DNA from: Cladorhizidae sp. MBARI D1340-BT2
Lineage: Eukaryota; Porifera; Demospongiae; Poecilosclerida; Cladorhizidae
DNA length: 64,000 bases
Assembly (NCBI GenBank): GCA_028752905.1
Contig: JAQNBH010000003.1
Location: 39,182,472-39,246,471, forward strand
Reading direction: 5' to 3'
Shown here: one piece after another, positions 13,750 through 28,524 of the stretch
How the letters are laid out: each line of letters begins with the position of its first letter
Numbering within the stretch: position 1 is the first letter of the stretch
Program-made: the position numbers and the translations under genes
The notes under the pieces: generated by a model
Seen by the model: the letters and a program-made list of their open reading frames with translations, nothing else
Told to the model about the DNA's origin: nothing
Database searches by the model: none

Positions 13750-16330
13750 TACCTAGCATGGTTATACACCTAGCATGGTTATACACCTAGCATGGTTAAA
13801 TACCTAGCGTGGTTATACACCTAGCATGGTTATATACCTTGCATGGTTATATACCTAGCATGGTTATATACCTAGCATGGTTATATACCTAGCATAGTTA
13901 TACACCTAGCATGGTTATACAATTAGCATGGTTATACACCTAGCATGGTTATATACCTAGCATAGTTATAATACTAGCATGGTTATACACCTAGCATGGT
14001 TATACACCTAGCATGGTTATACACCTAGCATGGTTATATACCTAGCATGGTTATACACCTAGCATGGTTATATACCTAGCATGGTTATATACCTAGCATG
14101 GTTATATACCTAGAATGGTTATATACCTAGCATAGTTATACACCTAGCAAGGTTATACAATTAGCATGGTTATACACCTAGCATGGTTATATACCTAGCA
14201 TAGTTATAATAATAGCATGGTTATACACCTAGCATGGTTATATACCTAGCATGGTTATATACCTAGCATAGTTATACACCTAGCATGCTTATATAATTAG
14301 CATGGTTATACACCTAGCATGGTTATATACCTAGCATAGTTATACACTTAGCATGGTTATACACCTATCATGGTTATATACCTAGCAAGGTTATATACCT
14401 AGCATGGTTATATACCTAGCATGGTTATATACCTAGCATGGTTATATACCTAGCATAGTTATACACCTAGCATGGTTATACAATTAGCATGGTTATACAC
14501 CTAGCATGGTTATATACCTAGCATAGTTATACACCTAGCATGGTTATACACCTAGCATGGTTATATACCTAGCATGGTTATACACCTAGCATGGTTATAC
14601 ACCTAGCTTGGTTATACACCTAGCATGGTTATATACCTAGCATGGTTATATACCTAGCATAGTTATACACCTAGCATGGTTATACAATTAGCATGGTTAT
14701 ACACCTAGCATGGTTATATACCTAGCATAGTTATATACCTAGCATGGTTATAAACCTAGCATGGTTATATACCTAGCATGGTTATATACCTAGCATGGTT
14801 ATATACCTAGCATGGTTATATACCTAGCATAGTTATATACCTAGCATGGTTATATACCTAGCATAGTTATACACCTAGCATGGTTATACAATTAGCATGG
14901 TTATACACCTAGCTTGGTTATATACCTAGCATGGTTATATACCTAGCATGGTTATACACCTAGCATGGTTATATACCTTGCATGGTTATATACCTAGCAT
15001 GGTTATATACCTAGCATAGTTATACACCTAGCATGGTTATATACCTAGCATGGTTATACACCTAGCATGGTTATATACCTAGCATGGTTATATACCTAGC
15101 ATGGTTATACACCTAGCATGGTTATATACCTAGCATGGTTATATACCTAGCATGGATATATACCTAGCATGGTTATATACCTAGCATAGTTATACACCTA
15201 GCATCGTTATACACCTAGCATGGTTATATACCTAGCATACCTAGCATGGTTATATACCTAGCATGGTTATATACCTAGAATAGTTATACACCTAGCATGG
15301 TTATACAATTAGCATGGTTATACACCTAGCATGGTTATATACCTAGCATGGTTATATACCTAGCATGGTTATATACCTAGCATGGTTATACACCTAGCAT
15401 GGTTATATACCTAGCATGTTTATATACCTAGCATGGTTATATACCTAGCATGGTTATATACCTAGCATAGTTATACACCTAGCATGGTTATACAATTAGA
15501 TTGGTTATACACCTAGCATGGTTATATACCTAGCATAGTTATACACCTAGCATGGTTATACACCTAGCATGGTTATATACCTAGCATGGTTATATACCTA
15601 GCATGATTATATACCTAGCATGGTTATATACCTAGGATGGTTATACACCTAGCATGGTTATATACCTAGCATGGTTATATACCTAGCATGGTTATATACC
15701 TAGCATGGTTATATACCTAGCATAGTTATACACCTAGCATGGTTATACAATTAGCATGGTTATACACCTAGCATGGTTATATACCTAGCATAGTTATACA
15801 CCTAGCATGGTTATACACCTAGCATGGTTATATACCTAGCATGGTTATATACCTAGCATGGTTATATACCTAGCATGGTTATATACCTAGCATAGTTATA
15901 CACCTAGCATGGTTATACAATTAGCATGGTTATAGACCTAGCATGGTTATATACCTAGCATGGTTATAGACCTAGCATGGTTATACACCTAGCATGGTTA
16001 TATACCCAGCATGGTTATATACCTAGCATGGTTATACAATTAGAAAGGTTATACACCTAGCATGGTTATATACCTAGCATAGTTATACACCTAGCTTGGT
16101 TATACACCTAGCATGGTTATATACCTTGCATGGTTATATACCTAGCATGGTTATATCACTAGCATAGTTATACACCTAGCATGGTTATATACCTAGCGTG
16201 GTTATACACCTAGCATGGTTATATACCTAGCATGGTTATATACCTAGCATGGTTATACACCTAGCATGGTTATATACCTAGCATGGTTATATACCTAGCA
16301 TGGATATATACCTAGCATGGTTATATACCT
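13750..16330. repeat. Dispersed macro-block shared with 31.63-34.24 kb and partly 42.83-43.9 kb
   Basis: Shared rare markers are the CpG-containing GCGTGG at 13807/31683, AATAATAG at 14208/32101/42829, the 9-bp remnant at 15239/33149/43860, CCCAGC near 16005/33915 and GAAAGG at 16043/33953. The offset rises from 17,876 to 17,910 bp because two monomers (AGTTATATACC and a neighbour) were gained near 32.24 kb. The partner copies are separated by about 18 and 11 kb of other array, so this is not a simple adjacent duplication. Confidence 0.83.
15239..15247. repeat. 9-bp truncated monomer
   Basis: The 9-bp remnant ACCTAGCAT sits between two full monomers. It shifts the phase by +9 and is a private tag of one segment, shared with copies at 33149 and 43860. 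Confidence 0.95.
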
Positions 16331-17915
16331 AGCATAGTTATACACCTAGCATCGTTATACACCTAGCATGGTTATATACCTAGCATGGTTATATACCTAG
16401 TATGGTTATATACCTAGCATGGTTATATACCTAGAATAGTTATACACCTAGCATGGTTATACAATTAGCATGGTTATACACCTACCATGGTTATATACCT
16501 AGCATGGTTATATACCTAGCATGGTTATATACCTAGCATGGTTATATACCTAGCATGGTTATACACCTAGCATGGTTATATACCTAGCATGGTTATATAC
16601 CTAGCATGGTTATATACCTAGCATGGTTATATACCTAGCATAGTTATACACCTAGCATGGTTATACAATTAGATTGGTTATACACCTAGCATGGTTATAC
16701 ACCTAGCATGGTTATATACCTAGCATGGTTATATACCTAGCATGGTTATATACCTAGCATGGTTATATACCTAGCATGGTTATATACCTAGCATGGTTAT
16801 ACACCTAGCATGGTTATACAATTAGCATGGTTATAGACCTAGCATGGTTATATACCTAGCATGGTTATATACCTAGCATAGTTATATACCTAGCATGTTT
16901 ATACAATTAGCATGCTTATACACCTAGCATGGTTATATACCTAGCATGGTTATACACCTAGCATGGTTATACACCTAGCATGGTTATACACCTAGCATGG
17001 TTATACACCTAACATGGTTATACACCTAGTATGGTTATATACCTAGCATGGTTATACACCTAGCATGGTTATACACCTAGCATGGTTAAATACCTAGCAT
17101 GGTTATACACCTAGCATGGTTATATACCTAGCATGGTTATACACCTAGCATTGTTATATACCTAGCATGGTTATATACCTAGCATGGTTATACATCTAGC
17201 ATGGTTATATACCTAGCATGGTTATATACCTAGCATAGTTATACACCTAGCTTGGTTGTACACCTAGCATGGTTATATACCTAGCATGGTTATATACTTA
17301 GCATGGTTATATACCTAGCATGGTTATATACCTAGCATGGTTATATACCTAGCATGGTTATACACCTAGCATGGTTATACACCTAGCATGGTTATATACC
17401 TAGCATGGTCATACACCTAGCATGGTTATATACTTAGCATGGTTATATACCTAGCATGGTTATATACCTAGCATGGTTATATACCTAGCATAGTTATACA
17501 CCTAGCATGGTTATACAATTAGCATGGTTATACACCTAGCATGGTTATATACCTAGTATAGTTATACACCTAGCATGGTTATACACCTAGCATGGTTATA
17601 TACCTAGCATGGTTATATACCTAGCATGGTTATATACCTAGCATGGTTATATACCTAGCATAGTTATACACCTAGCATGGTTATACAATTAGCATGGTTA
17701 TACACCTAGCATGGTTATATACCTAGCATAGTTATACACCTAGCATGGTTACACACCTAGCATGGTTATATACCTAGCATGGTTATACACCTAGCTAGGT
17801 TATACACCTAGCATGGTTATATACCTAGCATAGTTATACACCTAGCATGGTTATACAATTAGCATGGTTATACACCTAGCATGGTTATATACCTAGCATA
17901 GTTAGACACCTAGCA
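16020..17915. repeat. Macro-block, left copy of the 1887/1904-bp duplication
   Basis: GAAAGG at 16043/17930 and CATCG at 16350/18237 are 1887 bp apart (111 monomers). Further right, CATTGTTATA at 17149/19053, GTATAG at 17556/19460 and GCTAGG at 17794/19698 are 1904 bp apart (112 monomers). The one-monomer change falls in a run of B monomers near 16.97/18.87 kb. The left copy has GCGTGG near 16197 where the right has GCATGG. Confidence 0.87.
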
Positions 17916-19815
17916 TGGTTATACAATTAGAAAGGTTATACACCTAGCATGGTTATATACCTAGCATAGTTATACACCTAGCTTGGTTATACACCTAGCA
18001 TGGTTATATACCTTGCATGGTTATATACCTAGCATGGTTATATCACTAGCATAGTTATACACCTAGCATGGTTATATACCTAGCATGGTTATACACCTAG
18101 CATGGTTATATACCTAGCATGGTTATATACCTAGCATGGTTATACACCTAGCATGGTTATATACCTAGCATGGTTATATACCTAGCATGGATATATACCT
18201 AGCATGGTTATATACCTAGCATAGTTATACACCTAGCATCGTTATACACCTAGCATGGTTATATACCTAGCATGGTTATATACCTAGTATGGTTATATAC
18301 CTAGCATGGTTATATACCTAGAATAGTTATACACCTAGCATGGTTATACAATTAGCATGGTTATACACCTACCATGGTTATATACCTAGCATGGTTATAT
18401 ACCTAGCATGGTTATATACCTAGCATGGTTATATACCTAGCATGGTTATACACCTAGCATGGTTATATACCTAGCATGGTTATATACCTAGCATGGTTAT
18501 ATACCTAGCATGGTTATATACCTAGCATAGTTATACACCTAGCATGGTTATACAATTAGATTGGTTATACACCTAGCATGGTTATACACCTAGCATGGTT
18601 ATATACCTAGCATGGTTATATACCTAGCATGGTTATATACCTAGCATGGTTATATACCTAGCATGGTTATATACCTAGCATGGTTATACACCTAGCATGG
18701 TTATACAATTAGCATGGTTATAGACCTAGCATGGTTATATACCTAGCATGGTTATATACCTAGCATAGTTATATACCTAGCATGTTTATACAATTAGCAT
18801 GCTTATACACCTAGCATGGTTATATACCTAGCATGGTTATACACCTAGCATGGTTATACACCTAGCATGGTTATACACCTAGCATGGTTATACACCTAGC
18901 ATGGTTATACACCTAACATGGTTATACACCTAGTATGGTTATATACCTAGCATGGTTATACACCTAGCATGGTTATACACCTAGCATGGTTAAATACCTA
19001 GCATGGTTATACACCTAGCATGGTTATATACCTAGCATGGTTATACACCTAGCATTGTTATATACCTAGCATGGTTATATACCTAGCATGGTTATACATC
19101 TAGCATGGTTATATACCTAGCATGGTTATATACCTAGCATAGTTATACACCTAGCTTGGTTGTACACCTAGCATGGTTATATACCTAGCATGGTTATATA
19201 CTTAGCATGGTTATATACCTAGCATGGTTATATACCTAGCATGGTTATATACCTAGCATGGTTATACACCTAGCATGGTTATACACCTAGCATGGTTATA
19301 TACCTAGCATGGTCATACACCTAGCATGGTTATATACTTAGCATGGTTATATACCTAGCATGGTTATATACCTAGCATGGTTATATACCTAGCATAGTTA
19401 TACACCTAGCATGGTTATACAATTAGCATGGTTATACACCTAGCATGGTTATATACCTAGTATAGTTATACACCTAGCATGGTTATACACCTAGCATGGT
19501 TATATACCTAGCATGGTTATATACCTAGCATGGTTATATACCTAGCATGGTTATATACCTAGCATAGTTATACACCTAGCATGGTTATACAATTAGCATG
19601 GTTATACACCTAGCATGGTTATATACCTAGCATAGTTATACACCTAGCATGGTTACACACCTAGCATGGTTATATACCTAGCATGGTTATACACCTAGCT
19701 AGGTTATACACCTAGCATGGTTATATACCTAGCATAGTTATACACCTAGCATGGTTATACAATTAGCATGGTTATACACCTAGCATGGTTATATACCTAG
19801 CATAGTTAGACACCT
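17916..19815. repeat. Macro-block, right copy of the 1887/1904-bp duplication
   Basis: The junction is at GTTAGACACC followed within two monomers by ACAATTAGAAAGG (17901-17935). That joins the right end of one block to the left end of the next. The copy carries one extra B monomer. Confidence 0.87.
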
Positions 19816-20054
19816 AGCATGGTTATACACCTAGCATGGTTATATACCTAGCATGGTTATATACCTAACATGGTTATATACCTAGCATGGTTATATACCT
19901 AGCATGGTTATATACCTAGCATAGTTATACACCTAGCATGGTTATATAATTAGCATGGTTATACACCTAGCATGGTTATATACCTAGCATGGTTATATAC
20001 CTAGCATAGTTATATACCTAGCATGTTTATACAATTAGCATGCTTATACACCTA

Positions 20055-20520
20055 GCATGGTTATATACCTAGTATGGTTATATAACTAGCATGGTTATAC
20101 ACCTAGCATGGTTATATACCTAGCATGGTTATATACCTTGCATGATTATATACCTAACATGGTTATATACCTAGCATAGTTATACACCTAGCATGGTTAT
20201 ACAATTACCATGGTTATACACCTAGCATGGTTATATACCTAGCATAGTTATACACCTAGCATGGTTATACACCTAGCATGGTTATATACCTAGCATGGTT
20301 ATACACCTAGCATGGTTATACACCTAGCATGGTTAATTACCTAGCATGATTATACACCTAGCATTGTTTTATACCTAGCATGGTTATACACCTAGCATGG
20401 TTATATACCTAGTATGGTTATATACCTAGCATGGTTATATACCTAACATGGTTATACACCTAGCATGGTTATATACCTAGCATGGTTATATACCTAGCAT
20501 GGTTATATACCTAGCAAGGT
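20055..20520. repeat. Left arm of the 1241-bp-offset duplication
   Basis: GTATGGTTATATAACTAG at 20072/21313, TTAATTACC at 20331/21572 and CAAGG at 20516/21757 are exactly 73 monomers apart. Beyond 20520 the two arms stay similar, but the offset increases because the right arm has about seven additional monomers (AAATA markers at 20572 and 21932). Confidence 0.8.
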
Positions 20521-21295
20521 TATATACCTAGCATGGTTATACACCTAGCATGGTTATACACCTAGCATGGTTAAATACCTAGCATGGTTATACACCTAGC
20601 ATGGTTATATACCTAGCATGGTTATACACCTAACATTGTTATATACCTAGCATGGTTATATACCTAGCATGGTTATACACCTAGCATGGTTATATACCTA
20701 GCATAGTTATAAACCTAGCATGGTTATACACCTAGCATGGTTATATACCTAGCATGGTTATAATCCTAGCATGGTTATATACCTAGCATGGTTATATACC
20801 TAGCATAGTTATACACCTAGCATGGTTATACAATTAGCATGGTTATACACCTAGCATGGTTATATACCTAGCATAGTTATAATACTAGCATGGTTATACA
20901 CCTAGCATGGTTATACACCTAGCATGGTTATATACCTAGCATGGTTATATACCTAGCATGGTTATATACCTAGAATGGTTATATACCTAGCATGGTTATA
21001 TACCTAGCATAGTTATACACCTAGCATGGTTATACAATTAGCATGGTTATACACCTAGCATGGTTATATACCTAGCATGGTTATATACCTAGCATAGTTA
21101 TATACCTAGCATGTTTATACAATTAGCATGCTTATACACCTAGCATGGTTATATACCTAGCATGGTTATACACCTAGCATGGTTATACACCTAGCATGGT
21201 TATACACCTAGCATGGTTATACACCTAGCATGGTTATACACCTATCATGGTTATACACCTAGCATGGTTATATACCTAGCATGGTTATACACCTA

Positions 21296-21761
21296 GCATG
21301 GTTATATACCTAGTATGGTTATATAACTAGCATGGTAATACACCTAGCATGGTTATATACCTAGCATGGTTATATACCTTGCATGGTTATATACCTAACA
21401 TGGTTATATACCTAGCATAGTTATACACCTAGCATGGTTATACAATTAGCATGGTTATACACCTAGCATGGTTATATACCTAGCATAGTTATACACCTAG
21501 CATGGTTATACACCTAGCATGGTTATATACCTAGCATGGTTATACACCTAGCATGGTTATACACCTAGCATGGTTAATTACCTAGCATGGTTATACACCT
21601 AGCATTGTTTTATACCTAGCATGGTTATACACCTAGCATGGTTATATACCTAGCATGGTTATATACCTAGCATGGTTATATACCTAACATGGTTATACAC
21701 CTAGCATGGTTATATACCTAGCATGGTTATATACCTAGCATGGTTATATACCTAGCAAGGT
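21296..21761. repeat. Right arm of the 1241-bp-offset duplication
   Basis: This is the downstream partner of 20055-20520. It differs by GGTAATACACC near 21334, where the left arm has GGTTATACACC. Similar marker sets occur at 3.1-3.6, 6.1-6.6, 38.4-38.85, 47.2-47.75 and 48.9-49.45 kb, so this is one of the most widely copied block types. Confidence 0.8.
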
Positions 21762-21914
21762 TATATAACTAGCATAGTTATACACCTAGCATGGTTATAC
21801 AATTAGCATGGTTATACTCCTAGCATGGTTATATACCTAGCATAGTTATACACCTAGCATGGTTATACACCTAGCATGGTTATATACCTAGCATGGTTAT
21901 ACACCTAGCATGGT

Positions 21915-24787
21915 TATACACCTAGCATGGTTAAATAGCTAGCATGGTTATACACCTAGCATGGTTATATACCTAGCATGGTTATACACCTAGCATTGTT
22001 ATATACCTAGCATGGTTATATACCTAGCATGGTTATACACCTAGCATGGTTATATACCTAGCATAGTTATAAACCTAGCATGATTATATACCTAGCATGG
22101 TTATATACCTAGCATGGTTATACACCTAGCATGGTTATATACCTAGCATGGTTATATACCTAGCATGGTTATATACCTAGCATAGTTATACACCTAGCAT
22201 GGTTATACAATTAGCATGGTTATACACCTAGCATGGTTATATACCTAGCATAGTTATACACCTAGCATGGTTATACACCTAGCATGGTTATATACCTAGC
22301 ATGGTTATATACCTAGCATGGTTATATACCTAGCATGGTTATATACCTAGCATAGTTATACACCTAGCATGGTTATACAATTAGCATGGTTATACACCTA
22401 GCATGGTTATATACCTAGCATGGTTATAGACCTAGCATGGTTATACACCTAGCATGGTTATATACCTAGCATGGTTATATACCTAGCATGGTTATACAAT
22501 TAGCAAGGTTATACACCTAGCATGGTTATATACCTAGCATAGTTATACACCTAGCTTGGTTATACACCTAGCATGGTTATATACCTTGCATGGTTATATA
22601 CCTAGCATGGTTATATACCTAGCATAGTTATACACCTAGCATGGTTATATACCTAGTATGGTTATACACCTAGCATGGTTATATACCTAGCATGGTTATA
22701 TACCTAGCATGGTTATACACCTAGCATGGTTATATACCTAGCATGGTTATATACCTAGCATGGATATATACCTAGCATGGTTATATATCTAGCATAGTTA
22801 TACACCTAGCATCGTTATACACCTAGCATGGTTATATACCTAGCATGGTTATATACCTAGCATGGTTATATACCTAGCATGGTTATATACCTAGAATAGT
22901 TATACACCTAGCATGGTTATACAATTAGCATGGTTATACACCTAGCATGGTTATATACCTAGCATGGTTATATACCTAGCATGGTTATATACCTAGCATG
23001 GTTATACACCTAGCATGGTTATATACCTAGCATGGTTATATACCTAGCATGGTTATATACCTAGCATGGTTATATACCTAGCATAGTTATACACCTAGCA
23101 TGGTTATACAATTAGATTGGTTATACACATAGCATGGTTATATACCTAGCATAGGTATACACCTAGCATGGTTATACACCTAGCATGGTTATATACCTAG
23201 CATGGTTATATACCTAGCATGATTATATACCGAGCATGGTTATATACCTAGCATGGTTATACACCTAGCATGGTTATATACCTAGCATGGTTATATACCT
23301 AGCATGGTTATATACCTAGCATGGTTATATACCTAGCATAGTTATACACCTAGCATGGTTATACAATTAGCATGGTTATACACCTACCATGGTTATATAC
23401 CTAGCATAGTTATACACCTAGCATGGTTATACACCTAGCATGGTTATACACCTAGCATGGTTATATACCTAGCATGGTTATATACCTAGCATGGTTATAT
23501 ACCTAGCATAGTTATACACCTAGCATGGTTATACAATTAGCATGGTTATACACCTAGCATGGTTATATACCTAGCATGGTTATACACCTAGCATGGTTAT
23601 ACACCTAGCATGGTTATATACCAAGCATGCTTATATACCTAGCATGGTTATACAATTAGCATGGTTATACACCTAGCATGGTTATATACCTAGCATAGTT
23701 ATACACCTAGCTTGGTTGTACACCTAGCATGGTTATATACCTAGCATGGTTATATACTTAGCATGGTTATATACCTAGCATGGTTATATACCTAGCATGG
23801 TTATATACCTAGCATGGTTATACACCTAGCATGGTTATACACCTAGCATGGTTATATACCTAGCATGGTCATACACCTAGCATGGTTATATACTTAGCAT
23901 GGTTATATACCTAGCATGGTTATATACCTAGCATGGTTATATACCTAGCATAGTTATACACCTAGCATGGTTATACACCTAGCATGGTTATATACCTAGC
24001 ATAGTTATACACCTAGCATGGTTATACACCTAGCATGATTATATAACTAGCATGGTTATATACCTAGCATGGTTATATACCTAGCATGGTTATATACCTA
24101 GCATAGTTATACACCTAGCATGGTTATACAATTAGCATGGTTATACACCTAGCATGGTTATATACCTAGCATAGTTATACACCTAGCATGGTTATACACC
24201 TAGCATGGTTATATACCTAGCATGGTTATACACCTAGCTAGGTTATACACCTAGCATGGTTATATACCTAGCATAGTTATACACCTAGCATGGTTATACA
24301 ATTAGCATGGTTATACACCTAGCATGGTTATATACCTAGCATAGTTAGACACCTAGCATGGTTATACACCTAGCATGGTTATATACCTAGCATGGTTATA
24401 TACCTAGCATGGTTATATACCTAGCTTGGTTATATACCTAGCATGGTTATATACCTAGCATAGTTATACACCTAGCATGGTTATATACCTAGCATGGTTA
24501 TACACCTAGCATGGTTATATACCTAGCATGGTTATATACCTAGCATGGTTATATACCTAGCATGGTTATATACCTAGCATAGTTATACACCTAGCATGGT
24601 TATACAATTAGCATGGTTATACACCTAGCATGGTTATATACCTAGCATAGTTATACACCTAGCATGGTTATACACCTAGCATGGTTATATACCTAGCATG
24701 GTTATATACCTAGCATGGTTATATACCTAGCATGGTTATATACCTAGCATAGTTATACACCTAGCATGGTTATACACCTAGCATGGT
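21915..24787. repeat. Macro-block copy 1 of a three-copy chain (2856-bp offset)
   Basis: Markers recur exactly 168 monomers downstream: TTAAATAGCTAGC at 21931/24787, CATCG at 22810/25666, ATAGGTATAC at 23151/26007, CCAAGCATGC near 23622/26478, GCTTGGTTATATACC at 24425/27281. The match stops where ACAATTAG replaces the AAATAG monomer (24788 against 27644). Its right edge meets the start of copy 2. Confidence 0.9.
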
Positions 24788-27643
24788 TAAATAGCTAGCA
24801 TGGTTATACACCTAGCATGGTTATATACCTAGCATGGTTATACACCTAGCATTGTTATATACCTAGCATGGTTATATACCTAGCATGGTTATACACCTAG
24901 CATGGTTATATACCTAGCATAGTTATAAACCTAGCATGATTATATACCTAGCATGGTTATATACCTAGCATGGTTATACACCTAGCATGGTTATATACCT
25001 AGCATGGTTATATACCTAGCATGGTTATATACCTAGCATAGTTATACACCTAGCATGGTTATACAATTAGCATGGTTATACACCTAGCATGGTTATATAC
25101 CTAGCATAGTTATACACCTAGCATGGTTATACACCTAGCATGGTTATATACCTAGCATGGTTATATACCTAGCATGGTTATATACCTAGCATGGTTATAT
25201 ACCTAGCATAGTTATACACCTAGCATGGTTATACAATTAGCATGGTTATACACCTAGCATGGTTATATACCTAGCATGGTTATAGACCTAGCATGGTTAT
25301 ACACCTAGCATGGTTATATACCTAGCATGGTTATATACCTAGCATGGTTATACAATTAGCAAGGTTATACACCTAGCATGGTTATATACCTAGCATAGTT
25401 ATACACCTAGCTTGGTTATACACCTAGCATGGTTATATACCTTGCATGGTTATATACCTAGCATGGTTATATACCTAGCATAGTTATACACCTAGCATGG
25501 TTATATACCTAGTATGGTTATACACCTAGCATGGTTATATACCTAGCATGGTTATATACCTAGCATGGTTATACACCTAGCATGGTTATATACCTAGCAT
25601 GGTTATATACCTAGCATGGATATATACCTAGCATGGTTATATATCTAGCATAGTTATACACCTAGCATCGTTATACACCTAGCATGGTTATATACCTAGC
25701 ATGGTTATATACCTAGCATGGTTATATACCTAGCATGGTTATATACCTAGAATAGTTATACACCTAGCATGGTTATACAATTAGCATGGTTATACACCTA
25801 GCATGGTTATATACCTAGCATGGTTATATACCTAGCATGGTTATATACCTAGCATGGTTATACACCTAGCATGGTTATATACCTAGCATGGTTATATACC
25901 TAGCATGGTTATATACCTAGCATGGTTATATACCTAGCATAGTTATACACCTAGCATGGTTATACAATTAGATTGGTTATACACATAGCATGGTTATATA
26001 CCTAGCATAGGTATACACCTAGCATGGTTATACACCTAGCATGGTTATATACCTAGCATGGTTATATACCTAGCATGATTATATACCGAGCATGGTTATA
26101 TACCTAGCATGGTTATACACCTAGCATGGTTATATACCTAGCATGGTTATATACCTAGCATGGTTATATACCTAGCATGGTTATATACCTAGCATAGTTA
26201 TACACCTAGCATGGTTATACAATTAGCATGGTTATACACCTACCATGGTTATATACCTAGCATAGTTATACACCTAGCATGGTTATACACCTAGCATGGT
26301 TATACACCTAGCATGGTTATATACCTAGCATGGTTATATACCTAGCATGGTTATATACCTAGCATAGTTATACACCTAGCATGGTTATACAATTAGCATG
26401 GTTATACACCTAGCATGGTTATATACCTAGCATGGTTATACACCTAGCATGGTTATACACCTAGCATGGTTATATACCAAGCATGCTTATATACCTAGCA
26501 TGGTTATACAATTAGCATGGTTATACACCTAGCATGGTTATATACCTAGCATAGTTATACACCTAGCTTGGTTGTACACCTAGCATGGTTATATACCTAG
26601 CATGGTTATATACTTAGCATGGTTATATACCTAGCATGGTTATATACCTAGCATGGTTATATACCTAGCATGGTTATACACCTAGCATGGTTATACACCT
26701 AGCATGGTTATATACCTAGCATGGTCATACACCTAGCATGGTTATATACTTAGCATGGTTATATACCTAGCATGGTTATATACCTAGCATGGTTATATAC
26801 CTAGCATAGTTATACACCTAGCATGGTTATACACCTAGCATGGTTATATACCTAGCATAGTTATACACCTAGCATGGTTATACACCTAGCATGATTATAT
26901 AACTAGCATGGTTATATACCTAGCATGGTTATATACCTAGCATGGTTATATACCTAGCATAGTTATACACCTAGCATGGTTATACAATTAGCATGGTTAT
27001 ACACCTAGCATGGTTATATACCTAGCATAGTTATACACCTAGCATGGTTATACACCTAGCATGGTTATATACCTAGCATGGTTATACACCTAGCTAGGTT
27101 ATACACCTAGCATGGTTATATACCTAGCATAGTTATACACCTAGCATGGTTATACAATTAGCATGGTTATACACCTAGCATGGTTATATACCTAGCATAG
27201 TTAGACACCTAGCATGGTTATACACCTAGCATGGTTATATACCTAGCATGGTTATATACCTAGCATGGTTATATACCTAGCTTGGTTATATACCTAGCAT
27301 GGTTATATACCTAGCATAGTTATACACCTAGCATGGTTATATACCTAGCATGGTTATACACCTAGCATGGTTATATACCTAGCATGGTTATATACCTAGC
27401 ATGGTTATATACCTAGCATGGTTATATACCTAGCATAGTTATACACCTAGCATGGTTATACAATTAGCATGGTTATACACCTAGCATGGTTATATACCTA
27501 GCATAGTTATACACCTAGCATGGTTATACACCTAGCATGGTTATATACCTAGCATGGTTATATACCTAGCATGGTTATATACCTAGCATGGTTATATACC
27601 TAGCATAGTTATACACCTAGCATGGTTATACACCTAGCATGGT
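24771..27643. repeat. Macro-block copy 2 of the chain
   Basis: This is the partner of 21915-24787. Its portion from about 25.3 kb onwards is repeated again 3230 bp downstream (190 monomers), making three consecutive copies of much of the block. Confidence 0.9.
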
Positions 27644-28524
27644 TATACAATTAGCATGGTTATACACCTAGCATGGTTATATACCTGGCATGGTTATACA
27701 CCTAGCATGGTTATACACCTAGCATGGTTATATACCTAGCATGGTCATACACCTAACATGGTTATATACTTAGCATGGTTATATACCTAGCATGGTTATA
27801 TACCTAGCATGGTTATATACCTAGCATAGTTATGCACCTAGCATGGTTATACAATTAGCATGGTTATACACCTAGCATGGTTATATACCTAGCATAGTTA
27901 TACACCTAGCATGGTTATACACCTAGCATGGTTATATACCTAGCATGGTTATATACCTAGCATGGTTATATACCTAGCATGGTTATATACCTAGCATAGT
28001 TATACACCTAGCATGGTTATACAATTAGCATGGTTATACACCTAGCATGGTTATATACCTAGCATAGTTATACACCTAGCATGGTTATACACCTAGCATG
28101 GTTATATACCTAGCATGGTTATACACCTAGCTAGGTTATACACCTAGCATGGTTATATACCTAGCATAGTTATACACCTAGCATGGTTATACAATTAGCA
28201 TGGTTATACACCTAGCATGGTTATATACCTAGCATAGTTAGACACCTAGCATGGTTATACACCTAGCATGGTTATATACCTAGCATGGTTATATACCTAG
28301 CATGGTTATATACCTAGCATGGTTATATACCTAGCATGGTTATATACCTAGCATGGTTATACACCTAGCATGGTTATACAATTAGCATGGTTATACACCT
28401 AGCATGCTTATACACCTAGCATGGTTATACACCTAGCATGGTTATACACCTAGCATGGTTATACACCTAGCATGGTTATACACCTAACATGGTTATACAC
28501 CTAGTATGGTTATATACCTAGTAT